DNA from: JAWLCQ01 sp041687095
GTDB lineage: Bacteria > Planctomycetota > Phycisphaerae > SM23-33
NCBI GenBank assembly: GCA_041687095.1
Contig: JAWLCQ010000005.1
Location: 1 to 64,000 of the forward strand
Length of the DNA stretch: 64,000 nucleotides
Direction of reading: 5' to 3'
Shown piece after piece: positions 23,393-32,055 of the stretch. Position numbers and translations under genes: made by a program. Numbering within the stretch: the first letter of the stretch is position 1; every line of letters starts with the position of its first letter. The notes under the pieces were generated by a model that ran no database searches, was not told where the DNA came from, and worked only from the letters and a program-made list of their open reading frames with translations.

Positions 23393-25640
23393 CCCCCGCA
23401 AGCTCCGCCCCGCCGACCTGCTCCGCCTGGTCAACGCGGTGGGCCGCGGCAGCGTCCTGTCGGAGTTCCAGCTTCGCCGCCATCGCAACGCCGCCGGCTA
23501 CACCATCGGCGATACCCGCACGGTGGACCTGTTCCGCTACGCCGCATGGCTGACGCTGGAGCACGACCGCCCGCGCTCCGAGCCCCTCACCTACGAGCAG
23601 GCGAAGGCCCGCCAGGCGGAACGCAACGCCGACGCCGTCCGCGCCGCCCAGGACATCGGCGAGCTCCCCCCCGTCGCCGACCCCGACCGCAAGGCCGAGG
23701 GGGAGGCATCCTTCCGCACCTTCTGTCAAACGTACTTCTCCGAGATCTTCTACTTCGACTGGTCCCCCGACCACCTGCGGGTCATCGACAAGATCGAGAA
23801 GGCGGTGCGGACCGGGGGCCTGTTCGCCATGGCCATGCCGCGTGGATCAGGCAAGACGGTCCTGTGCCAGACGGCCGTGGTGTGGTCGGCGCTGATCGGG
23901 GCGTCGCCCTTCGTCTGCCTCATCGCCGCCAGCGCCGAACGGGCCCGGGACCTGCTGGAGAACATCAAGGTCTGGCTGGAGACCAACCCGCTCCTCCATG
24001 CCGACTTCCCCGAGGTGACCCACCCCATCCGCTGTCTGGAGCGGATCACCAACCGCCAGAAGGGACAGAAGTACCGGGGCGAGCCCACGCGGATCGACTG
24101 GGCGTCCGACCGCATCGTCCTGCCCACCATCGAAGGGTCCAAGGCAAGCGGGATCGTCATCTCCTCCAGCGGCATGAAGGGCTCGGACATCCGCGGACAG
24201 AACTACGCGCGGGCCGACGGGCAGGTCGTGCGCCCGGGGCTGGTGCTGGTGGACGATCCGCAGACGACGGAGTCGGCGTGGTCGCCGTCGCAGTCCCAGC
24301 GGCGCGAGGCGATTCTGGCGGGCGACGTGCTGGGCATGGCGGGACCGGGGCGGAAGATCGCGGGGCTCATGGCGTGCACGGTGATCCGCCCGGGCGACAT
24401 GGCCGACAACATCCTCGACCGCGAGAAGCACCCCGAGTGGCAAGGCGAGCGGACGAAGATGGTCTACGCCTTCCCCGCCAATGAAAAGCTCTGGGCCCAG
24501 TACGCCGAGATGCGGGCGGACTCGCTCCGCAACGACGGCGACGGGCGGGAGGCGACGGAGTTCTACCGCGCCAACCGCGAGGCGATGGACGCCGGGGCGC
24601 ACGTCGCGTGGCCCCAGCGGTTCAACTCCGATGAGCTGTCCGCCATCCAGCACGCGATGAACCTCCGCCTGCGGGACGAGTCGGCGTTCTTCGCCGAGTA
24701 CCAGAACGAGCCCATCGTCGAGACGATCGGCGAGGAGATGCTCACCGCCGAGCAGATCGCGGCCAAGGTCAACGGCTACCGGGCGGGCGAGATCCCCCTG
24801 GGGGCGAGCCACCTGACGATGTTCATCGACGTGCAGCATAAGGCGCTCTTCTGGGTGCTCTGCGCGTGGGAGGAAGGGTTCACGGGCTACATCGTGGACT
24901 ACGGCACGTGGCCCGAGCAGCGGCAGGCGTACTTCACGCTGCGGGACCTCCGCGCGACGATCGCGCGGGCCGTCCCGGGGGCGGGGCTGGAGGGGCAGAT
25001 CTACGGGGCCCTGGAGAAGCTGTGCACCGAGCGGCTCTCGCGGGCGTACCGGCGGGAGGACGGGGCCGAGATGCGGATCGACCGCTGCCTCATCGACGCC
25101 AACTGGGGACAGAGCACGGACGTGGTGTACCAGTTCTGCCGCCAGAGCGCCTTCGCCGGGATCCTCCTGCCCAGCCACGGCAAGTACGTCGGGGCGTCGA
25201 GCGTTCCCTTCAGCGAGTACAAGCGCAAGAGAGGCGACCGCGTGGGGCTGCACTGGCGGATCCCCAACACCGTGGGCAAGCGCCAGGTGCGGCACGTGCT
25301 GATCGATGCCAACTACTGGAAGACCTTCGTCCACGCGCGATTGGCCGTGGCGATGGGCGACCCCGGCTGCCTGTCGCTCGGGGGCCGCGACGAGAAGGCC
25401 CACCGCATGCTGGCCGAGCACCTCACCAGCGAGTACCGCATCAAGTCCGCCGCCCAGGGCCGCACGGTCGACGAGTGGAAGCTCCGCGCCGCCCGGCCGG
25501 ACAACCACTGGTTCGACTGCCTCGTCGGCTGCGCGGTGGCGGCGTCCGTTCAAGGCGCCACGCTCGCCGGCATCGGATTCGAGCGATCCGCCCCCCGCCA
25601 GCGGGTGCGCCTGTCGGAGATTCAGAGAGGGAGACGATGA
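23376..25640 (+). CDS. terL: Phage terminase large subunit (GpA-like)
   Basis: The 754-residue protein is a GpA-family DNA-packaging motor. After a roughly 65-residue winged-helix-like extension comes the ATPase: Walker A MPRGSGKT (154-161), Walker B LVLVDDPQT, coupling motif CTVIRPGD. The nuclease domain starts at MFIDVQHKALFWVLCAW, with further carboxylates in RCLIDANWGQ and DNHWFDCLVG. It cuts concatemers and pumps DNA through the portal. The start is GTG 23376 (AGGAGGTGA), inside the 3' end of the preceding gene. Confidence 0.93.
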   Translation: MATRIDPRKLRPADLLRLVNAVGRGSVLSEFQLRRHRNAAGYTIGDTRTVDLFRYAAWLTLEHDRPRSEPLTYEQAKARQAERNADAVRAAQDIGELPPVADPDRKAEGEASFRTFCQTYFSEIFYFDWSPDHLRVIDKIEKAVRTGGLFAMAMPRGSGKTVLCQTAVVWSALIGASPFVCLIAASAERARDLLENIKVWLETNPLLHADFPEVTHPIRCLERITNRQKGQKYRGEPTRIDWASDRIVLPTIEGSKASGIVISSSGMKGSDIRGQNYARADGQVVRPGLVLVDDPQTTESAWSPSQSQRREAILAGDVLGMAGPGRKIAGLMACTVIRPGDMADNILDREKHPEWQGERTKMVYAFPANEKLWAQYAEMRADSLRNDGDGREATEFYRANREAMDAGAHVAWPQRFNSDELSAIQHAMNLRLRDESAFFAEYQNEPIVETIGEEMLTAEQIAAKVNGYRAGEIPLGASHLTMFIDVQHKALFWVLCAWEEGFTGYIVDYGTWPEQRQAYFTLRDLRATIARAVPGAGLEGQIYGALEKLCTERLSRAYRREDGAEMRIDRCLIDANWGQSTDVVYQFCRQSAFAGILLPSHGKYVGASSVPFSEYKRKRGDRVGLHWRIPNTVGKRQVRHVLIDANYWKTFVHARLAVAMGDPGCLSLGGRDEKAHRMLAEHLTSEYRIKSAAQGRTVDEWKLRAARPDNHWFDCLVGCAVAASVQGATLAGIGFERSAPRQRVRLSEIQRGRR

Positions 25641-25798
25641 CATCGACCATGCGAAGTACCGGTCTGACCTGCCCCAAGTGCGGATGCCGCGACCTCCGCG
25701 CGTACTACACCCGCGCGAAGGCCGATCACATCCTCCGCAAGCGCATCTGCCGCCAGTGCGGCCACGAGATCATCACCCGCGAGCGCGTCGGAGGCTGA
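25637..25798 (+). CDS. Small zinc-ribbon protein
   Basis: A 53-residue protein with two CxxC pairs (CPKCGC and CRQCGH) framing a basic middle, a classic zinc ribbon similar in style to phage Ogr/Com-type regulators. It overlaps the terminase stop by ATGA. It may act on late transcription through the element at 25853-25883, but this is conjecture. Confidence 0.65.
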   Translation: MTSTMRSTGLTCPKCGCRDLRAYYTRAKADHILRKRICRQCGHEIITRERVGG

Positions 25799-25800
25799 TA

Positions 25801-25816
25801 GTTCCAGTACTGGAAC
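25801..25816. promoter_or_regulatory. Perfect 16-bp palindrome
   Basis: GTTCCAGTACTGGAAC starts two bases after the zinc-ribbon stop codon and lies upstream of conserved element B. It is a candidate dimer operator. Confidence 0.55.
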
Positions 25817-25852
25817 GATCTGGATACCCCCCGGATTTGGACCAGTGAAAAA

Positions 25853-25883
25853 GGGCCCTCTGCGGCAAATAACCCTATAGAGG
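25853..25883 (+). promoter_or_regulatory. Conserved element, copy B (before gpW-like and portal genes)
   Basis: It repeats the element at 4227-4258: a GGGCCCTCTGCGGC block, then AAATAACCCTATAGAGG. It stands 33 bases before the gpW-like gene, as copy A stands before the early operon. Confidence 0.5.
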
Positions 25884-25915
25884 CGGCGAGGTGCCGACTC
25901 ACAGGAGCCGCAGAC

Positions 25916-26119
25916 GTGAGCGACACCGACAAGCTCGACACCGCCATCCAGGACAACGCCGCCGGGCCCAAGAGCGCCAGCAGCGATGGGGTCTCCATCG
26001 AGCAGCACTCGATCGCCGACCAGGTCGCGGCGGACAAGTACCTCGAATCGAAGAAGGCCTCCCGGGTTCGGGGACTGGGGATCAAGCTGGCGAAGATCAG
26101 TCCGGGAGGGACCGTTTGA
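25916..26119 (+). CDS. gpW-like small head-tail joining protein
   Basis: The 67-residue protein starts at GTG 25916 after CAGGAGCCG and ends in an overlap with the portal start (TGATG). Size and position (between terminase and portal) match the gpW-type head-tail connector of lambdoid phages; the motif SIADQVAADKYLESKKA is the helical core and the end is GGTV. By sequence alone the resemblance is weak, so the call rests mainly on gene order. Confidence 0.6.
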   Translation: MSDTDKLDTAIQDNAAGPKSASSDGVSIEQHSIADQVAADKYLESKKASRVRGLGIKLAKISPGGTV

Positions 26120-27642
26120 TGTGGCCGTTCCGCCGCGATAGGAAGGCCCCGCGGTCCCTCCCGCCTTCGCCCGCGGGGCGCATCGCCCGCGTGCTGCTGG
26201 CGTCCGAGCCCCAGGGGCGAAGCGGGATGGTGCAGGCGCGGTACGATGCGGCGCAGACCACCGCGGATAACGTCCGCCACTGGGCGATGGCCGATTCGCT
26301 GTCGGCCGACGGGGCGGCCTCCGCCGACGTGCGACGTCGGCTCCGCGAGCGGGCACGGTACGAGGCCGCCAACAACTCCTACGCCAAGGGCATCGTCCTC
26401 ACCCTCGCCAACGACTGCATCGGCACCGGGCCCCGGCTTCAGCTCCTCTCGGACGACGAGGAGCTCAATCACCGCGTCGAGATTACCTTCGCCGCCTGGT
26501 CTCGCGCCGTGGACCTCGCCGGCAAACTCCGCACCATGCGGATGGCGAAGTCCACCGACGGCGAGGCCTTCGCCGTCCTCACCGCCAACCCCCTCATCGA
26601 CTCGCCCGTCATGCTCGACCTCCAACTCATCGAGGCCGACCGCGTCGCGACGCCCCTGGGGGCGATGCCCACCGCCAGCGACGGCATCGACGGGATCGTC
26701 CTCGACGCCTGGGGCAACCCGAGCACGTACTCCATCCTCCGCCAGCACCCCGGCGACTCGCTCGCCTGGGGCGAGCCGGCCGCGTGGGTGGACGCCGAGG
26801 CCGTCGTCCACTGGTTCCGCGCGGACCGGCCCGGCCAGCACCGGGGCATCCCGGAGATCACGCCCGCGCTTCCGCTCTTTGCCCAGCTTCGCCGCTACAC
26901 GCTGGCGGTGATCGCGGCGGCCGAGACGGCGGCGGATTTCGCGGCGGTGCTCTTCACCGATTCGCCCGCCAACGGCGAGGCGCAGGCCCTGGAGCCCATG
27001 GACGTCGTCGCCCTGGAGAAGCGGATGGCGACGGTCCTGCCGGACGGATGGCGGCTGGGGCAGGTCGAGGCCCAGCAGCCGACGACCACCTACGCCGAGT
27101 TCAAGCGCGAGATCCTCAACGAGATCGCCCGCTGCCTGAACCTGCCGTACAACATCGCCGCCTGCAACTCCTCGGGATACAACTACGCCTCCGGGCGACT
27201 CGACCACCAGACCTACTACAAGTCCATCCGCGTCGAGCAGAACCATCTCGCCGAGGCGGTGCTCGACCGGATCCTTTCGGCGTGGCTGAGGGAGGCGGAG
27301 CTTCTGACGGAGTTCGCCCCGCTGCGATCGCTGGCGCAGTTGCCCCACACCTGGTTCTTCGACGGCACCGAGCACGTCGATCCGGCCAAGGAGGCCAACG
27401 CCCAGGCCACCCGCCTGGCCAGTCACACCACCACCCTCGCCGCCGAGTTCGCCCGCGCGGGCAAGGACTGGGAGGTCGAGCTTCGCCAGCGGGCGAAGGA
27501 GAAGCAGTTGATGCGGGAACTGGGCCTCCTTGCGGAGAGCGAAGTCGAACCGGCGGAGGAGCCCCAGCCCGCGGAGGCCCAGGACGAGGACGACGAGATC
27601 GAGGAGAGCGACACCGATGTCGAACAGCAGCCGACTGCCTGA
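26119..27642 (+). CDS. Lambda-type portal protein
   Basis: The 507-residue protein has features of the lambda gpB/HK97-like portal family: RARYEAANNSYAKGIVLTLANDCIG, DGEAFAVL, QLIEADRV, HWFRADRPGQHRGIPEITPAL, and the conserved YAEFKREILNEIARCLNLPYNIAACN-type clip region (positions about 325-350), followed by SGYNYASGRLDHQTYYKSI. It ends in an acidic Glu/Asp tail. It forms the dodecameric vertex through which DNA is packaged. It is translationally coupled to the gpW-like gene and is followed by the moron on the other strand. Confidence 0.92.
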   Translation: MWPFRRDRKAPRSLPPSPAGRIARVLLASEPQGRSGMVQARYDAAQTTADNVRHWAMADSLSADGAASADVRRRLRERARYEAANNSYAKGIVLTLANDCIGTGPRLQLLSDDEELNHRVEITFAAWSRAVDLAGKLRTMRMAKSTDGEAFAVLTANPLIDSPVMLDLQLIEADRVATPLGAMPTASDGIDGIVLDAWGNPSTYSILRQHPGDSLAWGEPAAWVDAEAVVHWFRADRPGQHRGIPEITPALPLFAQLRRYTLAVIAAAETAADFAAVLFTDSPANGEAQALEPMDVVALEKRMATVLPDGWRLGQVEAQQPTTTYAEFKREILNEIARCLNLPYNIAACNSSGYNYASGRLDHQTYYKSIRVEQNHLAEAVLDRILSAWLREAELLTEFAPLRSLAQLPHTWFFDGTEHVDPAKEANAQATRLASHTTTLAAEFARAGKDWEVELRQRAKEKQLMRELGLLAESEVEPAEEPQPAEAQDEDDEIEESDTDVEQQPTA

Positions 27643-27721
27643 CTACGCGCCGCGGCTCGCCTCCCGGATCATCCGCCTGGCGATGTCCTGTGCCCGAGTT
27701 GCCAAGACACTGCGGATCGTT

Positions 27722-28096
27722 TCAAGCGGGTCCATCGCCGGGTTCATCCTCGCCCGCATCATCGGGCCAGCCTTCCGCATCAGGTCGCATGTAGCCTTCG
27801 ACCCACTCCTCGGCCGACCCGAACAGCTCCACGTAGGGCCACTTCGGAGTCGTCTCCTTCTGCCAGGTGAGATGAACGAAGGCCAACTGCGGAGGGTCGC
27901 TGTAAACGAGGAACAGGAAGTCGTCGTATCCGTACTTCCGCCCAAGGGTCGTCACCTGCAGTCCCTGCAGCGGATGGCCTGGTGCCAGTTCCCGATACAG
28001 CTCCTCCTCGAACTGCGACCGGTCCGGAACCGCCAGGGGACGCCATCGGCCCAGCCACTCGAAGTCGAGCAGAGATTCAGGAGTCGCATTCGCCAT
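27722..28096 (-). CDS. Moron protein of unknown function
   Basis: A 124-residue acidic protein on the opposite strand between portal and capsid genes. No family is recognised. It has a mixed alpha/beta pattern with many aromatics (FEWLGRWRPL, YDDFLFLVYSDPPQLAFVHLTW, WPYVELFGSAEEWVEGYM) and an acidic end, in the style of small immunity or inhibitor proteins. Its ATG (28096-28094) overlaps the first ATG proposed for the capsid-fusion gene on the other strand (28095-28097), and a TATACT box lies 8 bases away, so its mRNA may be nearly leaderless. Confidence 0.62.
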   Translation of the reverse strand: MANATPESLLDFEWLGRWRPLAVPDRSQFEEELYRELAPGHPLQGLQVTTLGRKYGYDDFLFLVYSDPPQLAFVHLTWQKETTPKWPYVELFGSAEEWVEGYMRPDAEGWPDDAGEDEPGDGPA

Positions 28097-30176
28097 GAGT
28101 AGTAGTATAAGACAGCCCCCCGTCCACGACCAGATCCCCGACACGGTGATCCTGCTTGCGACGCCGACCTTCGAGGCAGCGGACGCCTCAGACAAGACCA
28201 TGCCCCGCTTCCGCATGGTCGCCTACACCGGCGGGGCGATGCGGGTCACGGGCTTCCCGCACCCGGTGGTCGTGGACCTTGAGGGCCTGGCCATCGACCG
28301 CCAGGACATCCCCGTCCGCCTCGACCACAACCCCCGCCAGGGCGTGGGGCACACGCAGCGCGTGGCCATCGAAGGCGGGCAGATCCTCGCCGATGGGATC
28401 ATCAGCCGCGACACCTCCTGGGCCCGCGACGTGGCCAAGAGTGCCGTCAACGGCTTCCCCTGGCAGGCGTCCATCGGAGCGGCCGTCGTGGACGCGGAGT
28501 TCGTGCCCAACGGCCAGACGGTCTCCGTCAACGGACGGACGTTCGTCGGGCCGCTTCACGTCGTTCGCCGCGCGGTGCTCAAGGAGATCTCGTTCGTCGA
28601 TAGCGGCGCCGACCCCGCCACCAGCGCCCGCATCGCCGCCCAGTACGCCGCACAGTCCCAGACCACCCAAGATGAGGAGATCGATCGTATGACCAGTCCC
28701 CAGACCCCGACCCCCGCCACCGAGGTGCAGACCCCCGAGCCGATCGAGCCCGAGGTCGTCACCGAGGAGACCGTCGAGCCGACCGTGCCCGAGACGCCCG
28801 CCGCGCCCGAGCCCGCCGAGGCCCCCGTCAACCCGGCCATCGTCACCGCCTCGTCTGCCGATGCCGACGCCGTCGTCCAGATGCGCCGCCGCCTGGCCTC
28901 CGAGACCCGCCGCGTCGAGGCCATCCGCCGCCTGTGCGGAGGCAGGCACCCCGACGTCGAGGCCAAGGCCATCGAGGACGGGTGGGACGAGACGAAGACG
29001 GAACTCCACGTCCTGCGGGCCAGCCGCCCCAAGGTCCCCGCCGTCACCGTCCCCCAGCGCCCCAGCGCCCCGCAGGTGTTCGAAGCCGTGGGGCTCATGA
29101 GTGCCGGCGTGACCGCCAGCCGCTTGGAGGCGGCGTACGCCGAGCCGGTGATCGAGGCCGCCGAGCGCCTCCGCGGGGTGGGCATCCAGGAGTTCTGCGA
29201 GCTCGCCTGCGGCCAGCAGCTTCCCCGCTTCCGCCGCGACGCCTCCGGGTGGCTGCAGGCCGCCTTCAGCACCACCAGCCTGCCCGGGATCCTCTCGAAC
29301 ATCGCCAACAAGATGCTCCTGGAGGGCTACAGCTACGTCGAGGACGCCTGGAGGCGGGTCGCGAAGGTCGCCAGCGTCAGCGACTTCCGCGAGCACAGCC
29401 GCTACCGCATGAACGGGTCCTTCCGCTTCCAGCAGGTCGGGCCCGACGGGGAGCTCAAGCATGGGCGGCTCGACGAGCAGACCTACGGCCAGCGGGCCGA
29501 CACCCACGGGATCATGTTCGCCCTGACCCGCCAGATGATCATCAACGACGACCTGGGTGCCTTCACCGACATCCCCTACCAGATCGGGATGGGGGCCGCC
29601 GAGGCCATCGCCGACGCCGTCTGGGGGCTGTGGCTCAGCAACCCCGTCCAGTCCGACGGGGCGGCGTTCTTCTCGACGACCCACAAGAACTACGCCGAGG
29701 GCGCCGACACCACCATGAGCGTGGACGGCCTGACCGCGGCCGAGCTGCTCTTCGGCGAGCAGACCAAGCCCAACGGACGCCCCCTGGCCGTCCAGCCCCG
29801 CATCCTGCTGGTGCCCACCGCGCTGAAGGTCCCGGCGGCGAACCTGATGAACAGCCTGCAACTCAACGAGACCACCACCGTCAACAAGCCCAAGCCCTCG
29901 TCGAACCCCCACGTGGGCAAGTTCGAGGTCATCTCCAGCGTGTACCTCTCCAACGCCTCCTTCACCGGTTCGTCCGGCAAGGCGTGGTATCTGCTGGCCG
30001 ACCCCAACCGTCTGCCCGCCATCGAGGTGGCGTTCCTCAACGGCGTGGACCGGCCCACGGTGGAGAAGACCGACGCGGACTTCTCGACGCTGGGAATCCA
30101 GTTCCGCGGGTACATCGACTTCGGCGTCCGCGAGCAGGACTTCCGCGGAGCGGTTCGGATGAAGGGCGAGGTGTAG
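28095..30176 (+). CDS. Prohead protease - major capsid protein fusion
   Basis: The 693-residue reading frame joins a prohead protease (about residues 36-195; RLDHNPRQGVGH with H78 and GFPWQASIGA with S126 as probable catalytic pair), a Pro/Glu-rich linker that may serve as scaffold (about 200-270) and a Mu gpT-like major capsid domain (about 330-693, with TSLPGILSNIANKMLLEGY, FALTRQMIINDDLGAF and GAAFFSTTHKNYAEG). The protease would process the fused precursor during head maturation. The first ATG (28095) overlaps the divergent moron start; M36 (28200), where the conserved protease sequence begins, is an alternative start. Confidence 0.85.
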   Translation: MSSSIRQPPVHDQIPDTVILLATPTFEAADASDKTMPRFRMVAYTGGAMRVTGFPHPVVVDLEGLAIDRQDIPVRLDHNPRQGVGHTQRVAIEGGQILADGIISRDTSWARDVAKSAVNGFPWQASIGAAVVDAEFVPNGQTVSVNGRTFVGPLHVVRRAVLKEISFVDSGADPATSARIAAQYAAQSQTTQDEEIDRMTSPQTPTPATEVQTPEPIEPEVVTEETVEPTVPETPAAPEPAEAPVNPAIVTASSADADAVVQMRRRLASETRRVEAIRRLCGGRHPDVEAKAIEDGWDETKTELHVLRASRPKVPAVTVPQRPSAPQVFEAVGLMSAGVTASRLEAAYAEPVIEAAERLRGVGIQEFCELACGQQLPRFRRDASGWLQAAFSTTSLPGILSNIANKMLLEGYSYVEDAWRRVAKVASVSDFREHSRYRMNGSFRFQQVGPDGELKHGRLDEQTYGQRADTHGIMFALTRQMIINDDLGAFTDIPYQIGMGAAEAIADAVWGLWLSNPVQSDGAAFFSTTHKNYAEGADTTMSVDGLTAAELLFGEQTKPNGRPLAVQPRILLVPTALKVPAANLMNSLQLNETTTVNKPKPSSNPHVGKFEVISSVYLSNASFTGSSGKAWYLLADPNRLPAIEVAFLNGVDRPTVEKTDADFSTLGIQFRGYIDFGVREQDFRGAVRMKGEV
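28104..28132 (-). promoter_or_regulatory. Promoter-like sequence of the portal/capsid moron
   Basis: Read leftward: TGGTCG, 17 bases, TATACT. The predicted start of transcription falls within about 2 bases of the ATG. Confidence 0.45.
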
Positions 30177-30185
30177 GCGACCACA

Positions 30186-30443
30186 TCACGGTGATGCATC
30201 GGGCCTCTGATCGTTCTGCTCCCCAAGCTCGATGCCCTTGCGTAGGGCCGCAGGAATGAGAATCAGCCCGCAGACAGACCAAGGGAGAGCGGCGACGCCG
30301 AAGGATCCCGTCTTGCCCCATCCCAGCCACTGGAAGAGGAGCACGACCAAGACAGCCGCGAGCGTTCCCCCCGTTCCGCCTGCGACGTAGGCAAGCAGGA
30401 AGCGAATCATCCACCGACGCTCGGATGGCAAGGGCTTCGGCAT
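30186..30443 (-). CDS. Small membrane moron protein
   Basis: An 85-residue protein with two transmembrane helices (about residues 12-40 and 48-68) and polar ends, on the strand opposite to the late genes. The ATG at 30443 has AGGAG eight bases upstream and its own promoter-like pair (30486-30514). Small inner-membrane proteins in this setting often block superinfection, but nothing specific is recognised. Confidence 0.6.
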   Translation of the reverse strand: MPKPLPSERRWMIRFLLAYVAGGTGGTLAAVLVVLLFQWLGWGKTGSFGVAALPWSVCGLILIPAALRKGIELGEQNDQRPDASP

Positions 30444-30485
30444 GACTGCGATCTCCTGAAGAGAGACAACGTTACCAGTCAATTC

Positions 30486-30514
30486 AACGTAGTGCCCACG
30501 AGACTGTGGGTCAA
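30486..30514 (-). promoter_or_regulatory. Promoter-like sequence of the membrane moron
   Basis: Read leftward: TTGACC, 17 bases, TACGTT, about 40 bases before the ATG at 30443. Confidence 0.5.
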
Positions 30515-30534
30515 GACCATGGAAGGACAACTGC

Positions 30535-31395
30535 ATGGCAACATTCGTGCATGACGGAAAGAGCATCGACTACACCCCCGTGGCCGCCGTAGCGGCCGGG
30601 GACGTGGTGGTCCTGGGGTCGGTGGTGCTGGTGGCGAAGCTCGACATCGCCGCCGGCCGCCTCGGCGCCCTGGCCGCTACGGGCGTCTACGACGTGGCGA
30701 AGACCGCCGCTCTGGTGGTCGCGGCCGGCGACGCGGTGTACTGGAACGCCACGACCGCCAAGGCCACCAAGACCACCACCGACGTCTACATGGGCGTGGC
30801 CATCGCCGCGGCGGCCGCGGGCGACGCGACGGTGCGGGTGCACCTGCGGAGCCTCCAGGAGGCCGTCGCGGGGCAACTGGGCCTCGCGGACCTGTCGGAC
30901 GTGGGGGCCGCCACGGCGACCGCCGGGCGGGTGCTGGTGGCCGACGGCGACAGCTTCGAGTCCGTCGCCGTCGGCGGGCTCGTGGCGCTGTCCGCCGCGG
31001 GCGTGGTGGGCCTGCCCGACGCCGCCGACGCCGCGCCGGGGCTTCCGCTGGTGTTCGAGAAGGCCTTCGACGGCACGGGGGCCGAGGTCCACGTCTTCGA
31101 CGCCGACTGCCCCCGCAAGCTCCGCATCCTCGACGCGTCGGTGCTGATCACCACCGCCGGGGCCGCCGCGGCGGCGGTGACGGCGACGCTGGATGACGGG
31201 ACCGACGCGATCACCGACGCCATGGCCGTCAACGACGACCCCCAGACGCTCATCGCCGGGACCATCGTGCGGGCGGGGAGCATCGTCGGGGCCAAGGCGA
31301 CGGTGGCGGTCGATGGGACGCTGGACCTCACACTCAGCACCACCACCAACGCGCCGGCGGGCATCGTTCGCGTCCTGGCGCTGCCGGTGGCGTAA
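30535..31395 (+). CDS. DUF2190-like capsid cement protein
   Basis: The 286-residue protein begins with a DUF2190 domain (residues 1-105: IDYTPVAAVAAGDVVVLGSVVLVAKLDI-type start, GDAVYWNATTAKATKT, MGVAIAAAAAGDATVRVHL), the small beta-barrel that decorates or stabilises phage heads. An extra C-terminal jelly-roll-like region follows (about 170-286, FEKAFDGTGAEVHVFDAD). It sits directly after the capsid gene. GGAAGGAC precedes the ATG. Confidence 0.75.
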   Translation: MATFVHDGKSIDYTPVAAVAAGDVVVLGSVVLVAKLDIAAGRLGALAATGVYDVAKTAALVVAAGDAVYWNATTAKATKTTTDVYMGVAIAAAAAGDATVRVHLRSLQEAVAGQLGLADLSDVGAATATAGRVLVADGDSFESVAVGGLVALSAAGVVGLPDAADAAPGLPLVFEKAFDGTGAEVHVFDADCPRKLRILDASVLITTAGAAAAAVTATLDDGTDAITDAMAVNDDPQTLIAGTIVRAGSIVGAKATVAVDGTLDLTLSTTTNAPAGIVRVLALPVA

Positions 31396-31420
31396 CCCCC
31401 AGAGGAGATCAGAGAGAACC

Positions 31421-31804
31421 ATGAACGACCTGTTGGCATCGGCCGAATCGTGGCTGCAGCGGCAAAGGGAACTGCACCTGTCGCGCCCGGTGGTGTACCG
31501 GCGCGGGGACGCGTGCGTCGAGCTCTTCGCCACCAAGGGCCGCACGGGCTACGAGCGGTCCGATGCCAGCGGCGTCATCGTCTCCGCCACTGCCACCGAC
31601 TGGCTGGTGCCGGCGGGGAGGCTGGTGCTCGATGGGGAGTACGCGATTCCTCGAACGGGCGATCGCGTCGTCGATGCATCGGCCGACCGCACGGCCGTCT
31701 ACGTCGTCGTCTCCCTCGGGCCCTCGGGCGCGTACGAGCGCACGGGGCCCGAGGGGGCGACGCTGCGGATCCACACCAAGCTGCTGACGGAGGACCGTTC
31801 GTGA
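31421..31804 (+). CDS. Head completion / neck-type protein
   Basis: A 127-residue protein between cement and tail-completion genes, where head-tail adaptors are expected. The sequence is beta-rich (ARVVYRRGD-like core, SGVIVSATATDWLVPAG) with a charged N-terminal helix. Recognition is by gene order. AGAGGAG stands upstream, and its TGA overlaps the next GTG start. Confidence 0.55.
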   Translation: MNDLLASAESWLQRQRELHLSRPVVYRRGDACVELFATKGRTGYERSDASGVIVSATATDWLVPAGRLVLDGEYAIPRTGDRVVDASADRTAVYVVVSLGPSGAYERTGPEGATLRIHTKLLTEDRS

Positions 31805-32055
31805 ACGATAGCTGCGACCACCTGAATGAGTGCCACCACCGCTTCGACCGCATCGATGACAAGCTCGACACCCTCGATATCGCCATCCGCGGCAACGGCA
31901 AGCCCGGCCTGGAGCGGCGGGTGACGCTGCTGGAGGTCGCGGCGGCCAGTTCGCGGCGGCTCCTGTGGCTGCTGATCGGCACCGCCGTCGGAACCGCCGC
32001 GAGCACCATCGCGACCCTGCTGCTGGCCCTGGCCCGCGGCGAGGTGCGCCCATGA
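31801..32055 (+). CDS. Coiled-coil membrane protein (XhlA/holin-like)
   Basis: The 84-residue protein (GTG start at 31801) has a helical, probably coiled-coil N-terminus (DHLNECHHRFDRIDDKLDTL) and one C-terminal transmembrane helix (about residues 54-76, LLWLLIGTAVGTAASTIATLL). This layout matches XhlA-type lysis accessory proteins and some holins. It is odd to find it within head-completion genes; a structural role is possible. Confidence 0.55.
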   Translation: MNDSCDHLNECHHRFDRIDDKLDTLDIAIRGNGKPGLERRVTLLEVAAASSRRLLWLLIGTAVGTAASTIATLLLALARGEVRP

